From Apostichopus japonicus (Eukaryota; Echinodermata; Holothuroidea; Aspidochirotida; Stichopodidae), in contig NC_092562.1 in assembly GCF_037975245.1 (NCBI RefSeq), positions 29,651,554 through 29,715,553 of the forward strand: a DNA stretch of 64,000 bases, given 5' to 3'. This document shows positions 14,263-25,887 of the stretch, one piece after another. A program made the position numbers and the translations under genes. The notes below the pieces were generated by a model. It did not search any database. It worked only from the letters and a program-made list of their open reading frames with translations, and had not been told where the DNA came from. Each line of letters opens with the position of its first letter. Within the stretch, counting starts at the first letter, position 1.

Positions 14263-15631
14263 ATTATAGTATAATAATCACTCAGATTGTGTCTCGAAAA
14301 GTTGGGAGTTCGTGGACAATTCTGACATCCACAGGGGGTTCATGGGGGGGGGGGGGGGTAAAGTTAGGGAAACCCTGCTATCAAGGAACTCTAGTACAGA
14401 GTACACCCATGGTACTTTGAATGGTTGGTTTGGGGTGGGGGAATACCTTGCTTTGGTTAACAGAGGTTTAAATGTGAGAGAATAGAGCCGAGCCTGACGT
14501 GCAAGGAACGCCAAATGATTCGGGTTGTAGCACTATTATTAATCATGGATCATTAGAATACGGGAGGGTAGAAGGTACATAATATTGACGACTACTACAC
14601 TCTACTTGGAAGAAGATTATGTTTTAGATCCAAAAACAGTAGCGCAGCCAGCGGGAGGGGGAGGGGTGGGGGAGGTGGCAGACCGCCCGGAAAAAAGAGG
14701 GAAAATTAATGGAGAGATAAAAAGAATGAAAGAACTGAGAAGAGTATAGGGATTATTGACAAATGAAGGGAGGGAGGTAGTGAATGGGGGCTTGGTAATG
14801 AATGGAAGGACTGATGGGAAGAGTACTGAGGCAGGCAGGGCGTACTTTGTATAGAATTGTCTGAAATGTCCGAGGTCTGAGGTTAATGTGCAGAAAAAAT
14901 TGTCTTACAACATTTTATGAAATTATGTTTTATACGACATATACACGAATAACGTGTATATATACATTGCGACTAATCATGATTTTCTCCAGTTCATTAG
15001 AGCGTAGAAAATAACAGGGGTGTAGCTACGTGGGTGGAGTAAAAGGGGGACTGTGCTCCCAAAATTTCCACAGCCCCCGATATAAATAAAGCCATGAACA
15101 TATACATGTGGTTTAGAATAAGTATCAATGTATTTTGTAAAATTGTAACTTTTTTAACTGTTTCCTTCGCTCCTTTCTCTCTCTAGACAAAACATTCCAT
15201 AAAACAACCCATTCCCAGTCCCCCTACTTAAATTCATCAAAACCGGGAATCCCTTAATACTGAACAGAATGCCTATAGCAACGGCTATTACGTCACACTA
15301 CTATACAGTATAGTTATAATTACATAGCCAGCTAGCTAACATGTACGTTACACAAGCACTACAGTCACGTACCTTTCCTTAAAATATGTTGTTTTTTCCC
15401 CATTCTAATGCTCACAATTTTGTAAATACAGCATCCGGGGCATCATGCCCTGGTCTCCCACTGGGGCGTTGAGCTGCAGGGACCCCATCAGGGGCCCTAA
15501 GGCGGGCGCATGGACTCCACGTTCTGAGTTTCGCGCTCCCTTGGCGCCTTGGGTGCCATTGGGTCATTCCAACCTCAGGACCCCAATAATATGTTTGAGC
15601 CCCCAATAATGAAGTCTAGCCACGCCCGGCC
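14263..15631. other. Intergenic DNA with fragments of TIR elements
   Basis: No host gene is seen. A G run lies near 14,345-14,357. CAGTAGCGCAGCCAGCGGG at about 14,637 and CAGGGGTGTAGCTACG at 15,015 look like single left ends of hAT-type miniature elements. The second may pair with TCTAGCCACGCCC near 15,616-15,627, but no matching target duplication was found. The last about 15 bases belong to the left end of element B. Confidence 0.45.
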
Positions 15632-16167
15632 CGCGTGATTTTTTCCCCAGGATGGTTGTGGGTAATTAACATAAAGGAGGCGTGTCTCAATCAGTGCTCA
15701 TGTGCAGTAGGCCTACTTTAGGAAAGTTTGGTATGACCATATGCACTGTACTATACTGCTATTGCTACAAATACCGTACCATCACACAACAACTTGGATA
15801 TCGCGCGCATGCACTGTACTAGCCTAGCCTTTATGACGTATTATAAGGCTAGTGCGAATCACACGTACGTCGACTGGATATGGGCATCGGTTTTTGTTAG
15901 TTCCTAGTCCTAGTTCGCTCACTTACTCACCCTCGTAAAAGTTACAAACTAGTAATAGGCCAGTAGTAATACTGTAGTATATAGGTGGTACCAAATTTCG
16001 TGACCCCTACAAGACACACGTACGGCAGACCATATTATCTACGTATTACGGACTTGTGCACAGAATCAATACACCCACGCAGGGCCAAGGCCAGGGAGTT
16101 TGGTCCTCTCAAGCTTGTGCCATGGATATCCCTACCTGTACAAGACACACGTACGGCAGACCACATC
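15632..16167. mobile_element. Left part of miniature element A (split by the 24-kb hAT element)
   Basis: The left end reads CGCGTGATTTTTTCCCCAGG and continues about 53 bases with GGTTGTGGGTAATTAACAT. The same sequence is found inverted at 40492-40544. Both outer edges abut CCCGGCC (15625-15631 and 40545-40551), a plausible 7-bp target duplication. Removing the hAT element joins 16175 to 40411 and gives an element of about 0.69 kb. The left part contains two copies of ACAAGACACACGTACGGCAG (from 16008 and about 16140), a short internal duplication. Confidence 0.75.
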
Positions 16168-16175
16168 ATCTACGT
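16168..16175. other. 8-bp target duplication (left), ATCTACGT
   Basis: ATCTACGT lies directly before the element end CACGGTTTCCCAAAC at 16176. It recurs directly after GGTTTGGGAACCACTG-type sequence at 40403-40410. An 8-bp duplication is the signature of hAT-superfamily transposition. Confidence 0.92.
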
Positions 16176-16199
16176 CACGGTTTCCCAAACCTGGGGTCG

Positions 16200-17089
16200 C
16201 GACCCCAACTGGGGTCGCGAAGCAATTCTTGTGGGGTCGCAGGCTTGTTTCAAAATATATTAAAAAATCTGAGGGTACCCAAAATTTACCCGAATTTGAA
16301 CGTTCGCAGTCAAAATCCTACAAAATTCACCCTGAAAACTCATATTTAGGGTTTTATTAGCGGCCGTTCTAGCGTTTTCCCTGAGTGAATCTGGCGTTTT
16401 TTGCTCAATTGTCGCTGGCCACCCTGCTTCTGTATATTCACTATATTGTTTTCACACCTGTTTGAACGTAGCAGCCACTAAGAGCAGCCACTAACAGCAG
16501 CCAATAGTGTATACATCAACGTTACACGCCGTTGGCCACTGATGTTTGTACACTGTGACGAGCGCTGGGTACGCTGTGGCGGGAAAGTTGATCCCCAGCA
16601 GCCACTAAGGGCAGCCTAAATTAGCGGACAATAACAAGACTGCTACTTTTTCGTACCTGTTTTAAAGCGATAATAATTAACGCTATGAATACTGTAAAAT
16701 GCCAATAATTGCACCATATAAGAGATGAGTTGTTGCTCTTTCATGTAATATAATTTTGGAATTTAATGGTGGACGAAATCTGCATCCATATTGAACTGAA
16801 ACTTGTGATCCTACCAAATCTTGTGGAGAAAGTCGTAAATGGCGGCAATTTTTATACCATTTTTTTTTCTTTTTTTTTCAAATGTCTAAACAATTAATTT
16901 ATGAGAATATGCAACAGTCAAGAGGGGTACAATGACGATTTTAAGTTATTCCTCTTACAAGTGGTATGAAAAAAACAGCCAGTAACACTTTGATTTATTG
17001 AAATTCGATGGCTACAAACCGTTCGATCCTAACAGGAGTGGGATGCAAATGGGAAAATTAGCTCGAAACGCGCGGTAATGTGTTATGAT
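16200..17089. other. Left subterminal region of the hAT-like element
   Basis: This unique to low-copy sequence lies between the terminal repeat and the satellite arm. It contains GGGGTCGC repeats in the first 70 bases, the AGCAGCCACTAA block shared in inverse with the right end, and a stretch (TTCTAGCGTTTT then TGTCGCTGG near 16,366-16,414) that occurs in direct orientation at about 40,105-40,132. From about 16,830 the sequence begins to resemble very diverged satellite monomers. It is non-coding. Confidence 0.7.
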
Positions 17090-19705
17090 CCAAACGTATT
17101 ATTATTTCAAAATCGGTTAATTTGAGTTATCGACCTAGTTAGGAGGTCCGGTTAGCATCAAATCAAAGAAAACAATTTCTTCTTTCACGTGTAATACCTA
17201 CTATCGCTAACAAAGCCGATTTTTTTGACCAAAAGTGGCCTAAACGTTTTAAAATATTGATATTTTTTTTTTCTTCTTCAAAATCAATTAATTTTAGTTA
17301 TGGAGCATACTGGCATGTCTGGTTAGCACCACATTAAAGTAGAAAGGTTCATCTTTCACGTGGTATACCTCTACTATCGGTAACAAAAATGATTTCTTGA
17401 CCAAAAGTGGCCTTAAAGTTTTAACCCCGATACGGACATCTCTAAACGCGCTGTATATACGGTAGGTGTAATGATCCAAAAAATGATTGTTTTTTTCAAA
17501 AATCGATTAACTTTAGTTATGGAGCCTACTAGGATGTCCGAATAGGACCACATTAAAGTAGAAAGGTTCCTCTTTCACGTGGTATACCTCTACTATCGGT
17601 AACAAAAATGATTTCTTGACCAAAAATGGCCTTAAAGTTTTAACCCCCATACGGACATCTCTAAACGCGCTGTATGTACGTAGTGTGTAATGATAAGAAA
17701 AATGGTTAATTTTTATTTTTTCAAAATCGATTAACTTTAGTTATGGAGCCTACTAGGATGTCCGGTTAGCACCACATTAAAGTAGAAAGGTTCCTTTTTT
17801 ACGTGGTATACCTCTACTATCGGTAACAAAACTGATTTCTTGACCAAAAGTGACCTTGAAGTTTTAACCCCGATACAGACCCTTCTCTAAACGCGCTGTA
17901 TATACGTAATGTGTAATGATCAGATAAATTTATAATTTTTATTTTTTTCAAAATCGATTAACTTTAGTTATGGAGCCTACTGGCATGTCCGGTTAGCATC
18001 ACATTAAAGTAGACAGGTTCATCTTTCACGTGGTATACCTCTACTATCGGTAACAAAAATGATTTCTTGACCAAAAATGGCCTTAAAGTTTTATCCCCGA
18101 TACGGACATCTCTAAACGCGCTGTATATACGTAATGTGTAATGATCAGATAAATTTATAATTTTTATTTTTTTCAAAATCGATTAACTTTAGTTATGGAG
18201 CCTACTGGCATGTCCGGTTAGCATCACATTAAAGTAGACAGGTTCATCTTTCACGTGGTATACCTCTACTATCGGTAACAAAACTGATTTCTTGACCAAA
18301 AGTGGCCTTAAAGTTTTAACCCCGATACGGACATCTCTAAACGCGCTGTATATACGGTATGTGTAATGATCAGATAAATTTATAATTTTTATTTTTTCAA
18401 AATCGATTAACTTTAGTTATGGAGCCTACTGGCATGTCCGGTTAGCACCACATTAAAGTAGACAGGTTCATCTTTCACGTGGTATACCTCTACTATCGGT
18501 AACAAAACTGATTTCTTGACCAAAAATGGCCTTAAAGTTTTATCCCCGATACGGACATCTCTAAACGCGCTGTATATACGGTATGTGTAATGATCAGATA
18601 AATTTATAATTTTTATTTTTGTCAAAATCGATTAACTTTAGTTATGGAGCCTACTGGCATGTCCGGTTAGCACCACATTAAAGTAGACAGGTTCATCTTT
18701 CACGTGGTATACCTCTACTATCGGTAACAAAAATGATTTCTTGACCAAAAATAGCCTTAAAGTTTTAACCCCGATACGGACATCTCTAAACGCGCTGTAT
18801 ATACGTAGTGTGTAATGATCAGAAAAATTTATAATTTTTATTTTTTCAAAATCGATTAACTTTAGTTATGGAGCCTACTGGCATGTCCGGTTAGCACCAC
18901 ATTAAAGTAGACAGGTTCATCTTTCACGTGATATACCTCTACTATCGGTAACAAAAATGATTTCTTGACCAAAAATAGCCTTAAAGTTTTAACCCCGATA
19001 CGGACATCTCTAAACGCGCTGTATATACGTAGTGTGTAATGATCAGAAAAATGGTTAATTTTTATTTTTTCAAAATCGATTAACTTTAGTTATGGAGCCT
19101 ACTGGCATGTCCGGTTAGCACCACATTAAAGTAGACAGGTTCATCTTTCACGTGGTATACCTCTACTATCGGTAACAAAACTGATTTCTTGACCAAAAAT
19201 GGCCTTAAAGTTTTAACCCCGATACGGACATCTCTAAACGCGCTGTATATACGGTATGTGTAATGATCAGATAAATTTATAATTTTTATTTTTTTCAAAA
19301 TCGATTAACTTTAGTTATGGAGCCTACTGGCATGTCCGGTTAGCATCACATGAAAGTAGACAGGTTCATCTTTCACGTGATATACCTCTACTATCGGTAA
19401 CAAAAATGATTTCTTGACCAAAAATGGCCTTAAAATTTTAACCCCGATACGGACATCTCTAAACGCGCTGTATATACGTAATGTGTAATGATCAGAAAAA
19501 TGGTTAATTTTTTATTTTTTCAAAATCGATTAACTTTAGTTATGGAGCCTACTGGCATGTCCGGTTAGCACCACATTAAAGTGAACAGGTTCATCTTTCA
19601 CGTGGTATACCTCTACTATCGGTAACAAAAATGATTTCTTGACCAAAAATGGCCTTAAATTTTAACCCCGATACAGACCCCTAACAAAACTGATTTCTTG
19701 ATTAG
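17090..19705 (-). repeat. Left satellite arm: 226-bp monomers, minus orientation
   Basis: About eleven to twelve head-to-tail monomers of about 226 bp are present. Landmarks recur each period: ATCGATTAACTTTAGTTATGG, then CACGTGGTATACCTCTACTAT, then CTCTAAACGCGCTGTATATAC. The outermost monomers at 17,090-17,500 are clearly diverged, while those from about 17,950 inward are nearly identical. Because 226 is not a multiple of 3, the recurring 70-residue frames on the minus strand end within each monomer and are not genes. The orientation is opposite to the right arm. Confidence 0.95.
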
Positions 19706-20219
19706 ATTTAATTATGATTCAATTTTGTCCTTCTTGTCGGAACAAACTGAATATTTGTGCTCCATAGCTACTGTTTGTATCAAATCTACTTCTGTGCTCC
19801 ACCTGTACCGAAATATCAGACTATATAGACAAAATATGTAATCAAATAAAATTGATAACTTTTCGTCGTACTGTATTTTCTTTCAAAAGAAGTTAGTCAT
19901 TTACCTTTTTGAGGCATGACAAGAAATTCTTCACATCGTACCATAAGACCACATATAACCAACATGAAGTCTGTGTGGAATACATTGTACATTTAACACA
20001 CGATCGGATACTTTTGTTAACTAGTACGAATCATCCTGCAGTATGATCTTGAGGTTCTAAAGAATGACTGACGATATTAATCTCTCTTCTCATTACCTCT
20101 TTGTAAAAGTATAATTTGTAATATTATCACAACAATAAAACGTCTTATAAGTTAAACAGACTCTCTATGAGACATGACAAACCCTATATTCACACTTAGT
20201 TACATCCAGTAGCATATCA
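19706..20219. other. Unique spacer DNA inside the hAT-like element
   Basis: No clear gene is visible. The stretch directly left of the MITE at 20228 is continuous with 21231 onward once the MITE and one duplication copy are removed. The joined sequence forms part of a possible transposase remnant (see 21231-21600). Confidence 0.45.
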
Positions 20220-20227
20220 AATACAAG

Positions 20228-21230
20228 CACTGGCGGATCCAGGGCCTCTGTTTGGGAGGAGCCAAAGTGGCATTAGAGTGATATGGGGGAGGGGTCTAAG
20301 GGGATGGGGTGCCCCCCTCCCCCTTTGGAAAATTTTCTATTGCTGAATGCCCTCAGATGCAATTTGGTGCGACAAAAGTGTACAATGGTGATGTTAATTT
20401 ACTTCTAAAAAAAATGTTTCCCAGGTGTAATTTTCTAAAATATTTATGAAACAAAGTTGGGATCATCTTTCTCAAGAAATTTTATTTCTCATAGGTTATA
20501 AATTTCTTACAACCAGCCTGTAACTGCAAAATGGTGTTAAACTGTAAATCCTCATGCTCATACATTTACATAGCTCCCAACTCTTGAGAAGGCAAATGCT
20601 GGTCCATGCCACGAATCGCCGTCCTGGGGGAGGGGTATAAGGGGAGGGGGTGTCCCCCTCCCCTATTGAATTTTTTTTTAATCCTGGTGATGCCTACATG
20701 TAAAATGGTGGCACTTAGAAAGGCTTTTGTCACCCAAAATTTTCTGAGAAATATGCATTTTTTTTTGTGTAACATCAATAAATTGAATAGTAGGTGATAA
20801 TTCATTCTTTCCCGTGGCATGAAAATGTTCGCTGCTCGCCCCAATTCAAAGGTTCAATGATGCTGTAAAGGAGGTTTTATATTCTATTATGCTAAATGAT
20901 AAAGAAATGATGGTTGCTAAGTCAAAATTCGATGCAAATTTTTTTATGTATACTTGACAATTACAATGCGGTTTTTTCGGACGCTTGTGCGGGTCAGTGG
21001 GTTTGGGTGTTAGACTGCGGGTCTAATTCCCGCGAATCGCGGGTCAGTTGGGAGCTCTGCATTTAATTTTAAACCAGAAAACAAAAAGGTTTAGACTAGT
21101 CTACCACTGCTATTCCTCTCGATTTTTTAAATTTCCAATCATACGATTTAGCGGATGTTCGGAAACACTTTTTTGCTCACCTTTGGGGGGGGGGGCATGG
21201 CCCCCTTGGCCCCCCTTGGATCCGCCAGTG
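20228..21230. mobile_element. 1.0-kb hAT-type non-autonomous element in the spacer
   Basis: It starts CACTGGCGGATCCAGGG and ends TTGGATCCGCCAGTG, with a perfect 8-bp duplication AATACAAG on both sides (20220-20227 and 21231-21238). Two internal blocks (about 20,260-20,345 and 20,620-20,690), both of the type GGGGGAGGGGTMTAAGGGG followed by a C-rich run, show an internal duplication. Its open frames are chance frames. Confidence 0.93.
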
Positions 21231-21600
21231 AATACAAGAACAAATGTATGATCCCAATCTATTTTACTCTCCAGTACTTATGAAAGAATTGGAGACTGTT
21301 TTATTACCGTCATCTGCTTTTTGGTCTGGGTTACTTCTCGGTGACTTGAACCGACATATTAATATAGATGTAGATATAAGTAGTATTACCAGAAACGTTC
21401 GTAAAGTTTCGGTACCACGACACAATTGGTCATGCTGAATCGAGAATGAAAGTTCTTAAATCTAATCAGCTGAGTGATCGCAACATGAAAAGAATTGATG
21501 AATTACTTTCTGTTTATTACCAAGACTTGATTGGAATACAGAGACGATACAGTGATCAGATGATCAGATCATACAAAACTAAGTGAAAACATAACACAAA
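21231..21600 (+). pseudogene. Possible transposase-like remnant in the spacer
   Basis: A frame at 21244-21438 contains SAFWSGLLLGDLNRH. A following stretch in another frame (about 21,430-21,590) contains GHAESRMKVLK and RIDELLSVYYQDL. These look like conserved protein sequence rather than random translation. They resemble, from memory, poorly characterised transposon-derived proteins with WSGLLLGDL-type motifs. The frame is broken and short, and the MITE split its 5' side. The assignment is tentative; a fragment of a captured host gene is the main alternative. Confidence 0.35.
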
Positions 21601-21777
21601 GACAGTCGAAGAGTACGGAGAGCCAAACGTTCCATAAATGTCGAAAAAGGAAGTGGAGTGTCCAAGTTAATATATATGTCCAATTCGATATCAACATGTT
21701 ACAATTCCATATGAACATATCGAGACAAAATACCAATATGTCATTACGTCTATCAACATGTCAAATTCAACATATAT

Positions 21778-23190
21778 ATACGTTATGTGTAATGATCCAA
21801 AAAATGATTAATTCCTGTGTGGGCAATTGGGCCTTTGAGGTTGCTGCATGGGCCCCGTTACAGTTAGAAATGAAGTCGTTGGTATTTTAAGATACCGCAA
21901 TGTCCAATAGGGCCAACACCTCTAAAAGAATTATCCTGATTTTGTTAACATAATCAAATCATGTGTGGGCCATGGGCACTTTATGGCTGTTGCCTGGGGC
22001 CCGGTACAGATAAAAGTCGTAGATGGTATTTTTTGGTTTCTCCAATGTATAAAGGGTCCAATGCAACTATAGAATAATCCTTGTGTCTTTGCACATGATC
22101 AAATCACGCGTGGGCCATGGGCCCTTGAGGTTGTCTGGGCCATGGTAGAGGATAAATTTGCAGTAAATCGACCTGTGACGTCATTATGATGGCTCGCATC
22201 TTGCAGTGATGTGAGCCTAGTTTATTGCATTGCACTGCACTTGGCCCGCGTTTACTTTCAACCCAGTCTGCATCGATTCGATACTCAACTGGACCGGGAA
22301 CCCAGAAGATTTGAAAAGAGACAGAGGGTTTAATGGGCAGCTTATGTCCGTTTATGACCAGGATTCAAGGTTATGTGTTGCTGCCGTGCCACACAATGTG
22401 CGTGTATGTAGTCTAAATGTGCCTTCAATTAAAATAGGGGGCTCAAATGTTGATTTAATCATGTGAAAGACCAAGGCAAAAGCGCTGGATAAAACTCAAA
22501 GTAAGATACTTTTAGAACCATAGCAATGACAGTAATTGTACCTTGTGACGGGCCCTGCAGAAGGGCCCATCAAAATGGTATTAATCATGCGAAAAGAGAA
22601 AAGGATAATTCATTTTGCGGTACACCAGTTAAACATTGGGGTGTCCCAAAATACTAATTACAGCAACTTTATGATGTACATGGGCCCATGCAGGCAGCAA
22701 CCAAAAAAGGCCTGTGGCCCACATATGATTCATTTATGTGAAATGAGAGCAGGGTGATTCTTAAAGTGGCATTGGACCCTTTGGAAATTGGGGTATCCAA
22801 AAATACTAATAACAACAACTTTATGATGTACCAGGACCCATACAGCAGCCAGAAAGGGCCCGTGGCCCACACATGATTTAATCATGTGAAAAGAGAGCAG
22901 TATGATTTCTTTTTATTGGCGCTGGACCATAAGGTTGTCGGGTATTAAAAAAAGAAAAACCTATGACTACAAATTTATCCTCTACCATCGCCTCAAGGGC
23001 CCATGGCCCACACGTGATTTGATTATGTTAACAAAAAGCAGGATAATTCGTTTAGAGGTGTTGGCCCTATTGGACATTGCGGTATCCAAAAATACCAACG
23101 ACTTCATATTTTAACTGTAACGGGACCCATGCAGCAACCTCAAAGGCCCAATTGCCCACACAGGAATTAATCATTTTTTGGATCATTACA
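21778..23190. repeat. Central palindrome of diverged tandem units joining the two satellite arms
   Basis: The left half (about 21,778-22,160) and right half (about 22,540-23,190) are inverted copies. Examples are TGGGCAATTGGGCCTTTGAGG at the left against its complement near 23,135, and GATACCGCAATGTCCAATAGG against its complement near 23,070. Each half consists of several diverged units of about 130-160 bp built on GGCCCACACATGATT. Each half begins with satellite sequence (ACGTTATGTGTAATGATCC at 21,780, its complement at 23,180). The asymmetric centre at about 22,160-22,540 has no recognised gene. Confidence 0.8.
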
Positions 23191-25887
23191 CATAACGTAT
23201 ATACAGCGCGTTTAGAGATGTCCGTACCAGGGTTAAAACTTTAAGGCCACTTTTGGTCAAGAAATCATTTTGTTACCGATAGTAGAGGTATACCACGTGA
23301 AAGAGGAACCTTTCTACTTTAATGTGGTGCTAACCGGACATCCTAGTAGGCTCCATAACTAAAGTAAATCGATTTTGAAAAAAAAAAGAAATTCTGATAA
23401 TTACACATAACGTATATACAGCGCGTTTAGAGAAGGGTCTGTATCGGGGTTAAAACTTTAAGGTCACTTTTGGTCAAGAAATCATTTTTGTTACCGATAG
23501 TAGAGGTATACCACGTGAAAGAGGAACCTTTCCACTTTAATTTGGTCCTATTCGGACATCCTAGTAGGCTCCATAACTAAAGTTAAACGATTTTGAAGAA
23601 AAAAAAAGAAATTCTGATCATTACACATAACGTATATACAGCGCGTTTAGAGATGTCCGTATCGGGGTTAAAACTTTGAGGCCACTTTTGGTCAAGAAAT
23701 CATTTTTGTTACCGATAGTAGATGTATACCACGTGAAAGATGAACCTGTCTACTTTAATGTGGTGCTAACCAGACATGCCAGTAGGCTCCATAACTAAAG
23801 TTAATCGATTTTGAAGGGGAAAAAAATTTGGGATCATTACACACTACGTATATTCAGCGCGTTTAGAGATGTCCGTATCGGGGTTAAAACTTTAAGGCCA
23901 TTTTTGGTCAAGAAATCATTTTTGTTACCGATAGTAGAGGTATACCACGTGTAAGATGAACCTGTCTACTTTAATGTGATGCTAACCGGACATGCCAGTA
24001 GGCTCCATAACTAAAGTTAATCGATTTTGACAAAAATAAAAATTATAAATTTATCTGATCATTACACATACCGTATATACAGCGCGTTTAGAGATGTCCG
24101 TATCGGGGTTAAAACTTTAAGGCCATTTTTGGTCAAGAAATCATTTTTGTTACCGATAGTAGAGGTATACCACGTAAAAGAGGAACCTTTCTACTTTAAT
24201 GTGGTGCTAACCGGACATCCTAGTAGGCTCCATAACTAAAGTAAATCGATTTTGAAAAAAATAAAAATCATAAATTTTTCTGATCATTACACATTACGTA
24301 TATACAGCGCGTTTAGAGATGTCCGTATCGGGGTTAAAACTTCAAGGTCACTTTTGGTCAAGAAATCATTTTTGTTACCGATAGTAGAGGTATACCACGT
24401 AGAAGAGGAACCTTTCTACTTTAATGTGGTGCTAACCGGACATCCTAGTAGGCTCCATAACTAAAGTTAATCGATTTTGAAAAAAATTAAAAATTAACAT
24501 TTTTCTGATCATTACACATAACGTATATACAGCGCGTTTAGAGAAGGATCTGTATCGGGGTTAAAACTTCAAGGTCACTTTTGGTCAAGAAATCATTTTT
24601 GTTACCGATAATAGAGGTATACCACGTAAAAGAGGAACCTTTCTACTTTAATGTGGTGATAACCGGACATCCTAGTAGGCTCCATAACTAAAGTTAATCG
24701 ATTTTGAAAAAAATAAAAATTAACCATTTTTCTGATAATTACACATTTGGTTTATATACAGCGCGTTTAGAGATGTCCGGATCGGGGTTAAAACTTTAAG
24801 GTCACTTTTGGTCAAGAAATCATTTTTGTTACCGATAGTAGAGGTATACCACGTGAAAGATGAACCTGTCTACTTTAAGGTGGTGCTAACCGGACATCCT
24901 AGTAGGCTCCATAACTAAAGTTAATCGATTTTGAAAAAAATAAAAATTAACCATTTTTCTGATCATTACACATTACGTATATACAGCGCGTTTAGAGATG
25001 TCCGGATCGGGGTTAAAACTTTAAGGTCACTTTTGGTCAAGAAATCATTTTTGTTACCGATAGTAGAGGTATACCACGTGAAAGAGGAACCTTTCTACTT
25101 TAATGTGGTGCTAACCGGACATGCCAGTAGGCTCCATAACTAAAGTTAATCGATTTTGAAAAAAATAAAATGTAACCATTTTTCTGATCATTACACACAA
25201 CGTATATACAGCGCGTTTAGAGAAGGGTCTGTAACGGGGTTAAAACTTCAAGGTCACTTTTGGTCAAGAAATCATTTTTGTTACCGATAGTAGAGGTATA
25301 CTACGTAAAAGAGGAACCTTTCTACTTTAATGTGGTGATAACCGGACATCCTAGTAGGCTCCATAACTAAAGTAAATCGATTTTGAAAAAAAAATAAAAA
25401 TTAACCATTTTTCTGATCATTACACATTACGTATATACAGTGCGTTTAGAGATGTCCGGATCGGGGTTAAAACTTCAAGGTCACTTTTGGTCAAGAAATC
25501 ATTTTTGTTACCGATAGTAGAGGTATACCACGTCAAAGAGGAACCTTTCTACTTTAATGTGGTGCTAGCCGGACATCCTAGTAGGCTCCATAACTCAAGT
25601 AAATCGATTTTCAAAAAAAATAAAAATTAACCATTTTTCTGATCATTACACATTACGTATATACAGCGCGTTTAGAGAAGGGTCTGTAACGGGGTTAAAA
25701 GTTCAAGGTCACTTTTGGTCAAGAAATCATTTTTGTTACCGATAGTAGAGGTATACCACGGGAAAGAGGAACCTTTCTACTTTAATGTGGTGCTAACCGG
25801 ACATCCTAGTAGGCTCCATAACTAAAGTAAATCGATTTTGAAACAAATGAAAATCATAAATTTTTCTTATCATTACACATAACGTAT
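23176..25887 (+). repeat. Right satellite arm, first segment: 226-bp monomers, plus orientation
   Basis: About twelve monomers of about 226 bp are present, the same family as the left arm but in reverse orientation. Landmarks are GTATATACAGCGCGTTTAGAG, ATAGTAGAGGTATACCACGT and CCATAACTAAAGTTAATCGAT. Two alternating subtypes are visible: one reads GAGATGTCCG after the TTTA landmark, the other GAGAAGGGTCTGTA. The array is cut within a monomer at GTAT (25884-25887) by the LTR retrotransposon and resumes at 31714. Confidence 0.95.
25884..25887. other. 4-bp target duplication GTAT of the LTR retrotransposon (left)
   Basis: GTAT precedes the 5' LTR and GTAT (31714-31717) follows the 3' LTR. Removing the element and one copy restores the regular satellite sequence ACGTATATACAGCG. 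Confidence 0.95.

Noticed and set aside
15015-15627. Complete hAT-type element between CAGGGGTGTAGCTACG and TCTAGCCACGCCC
   Set aside because: The ends are only roughly inverted and the flanking 8-mers do not match. The right side overlaps the edge of elements A and B.
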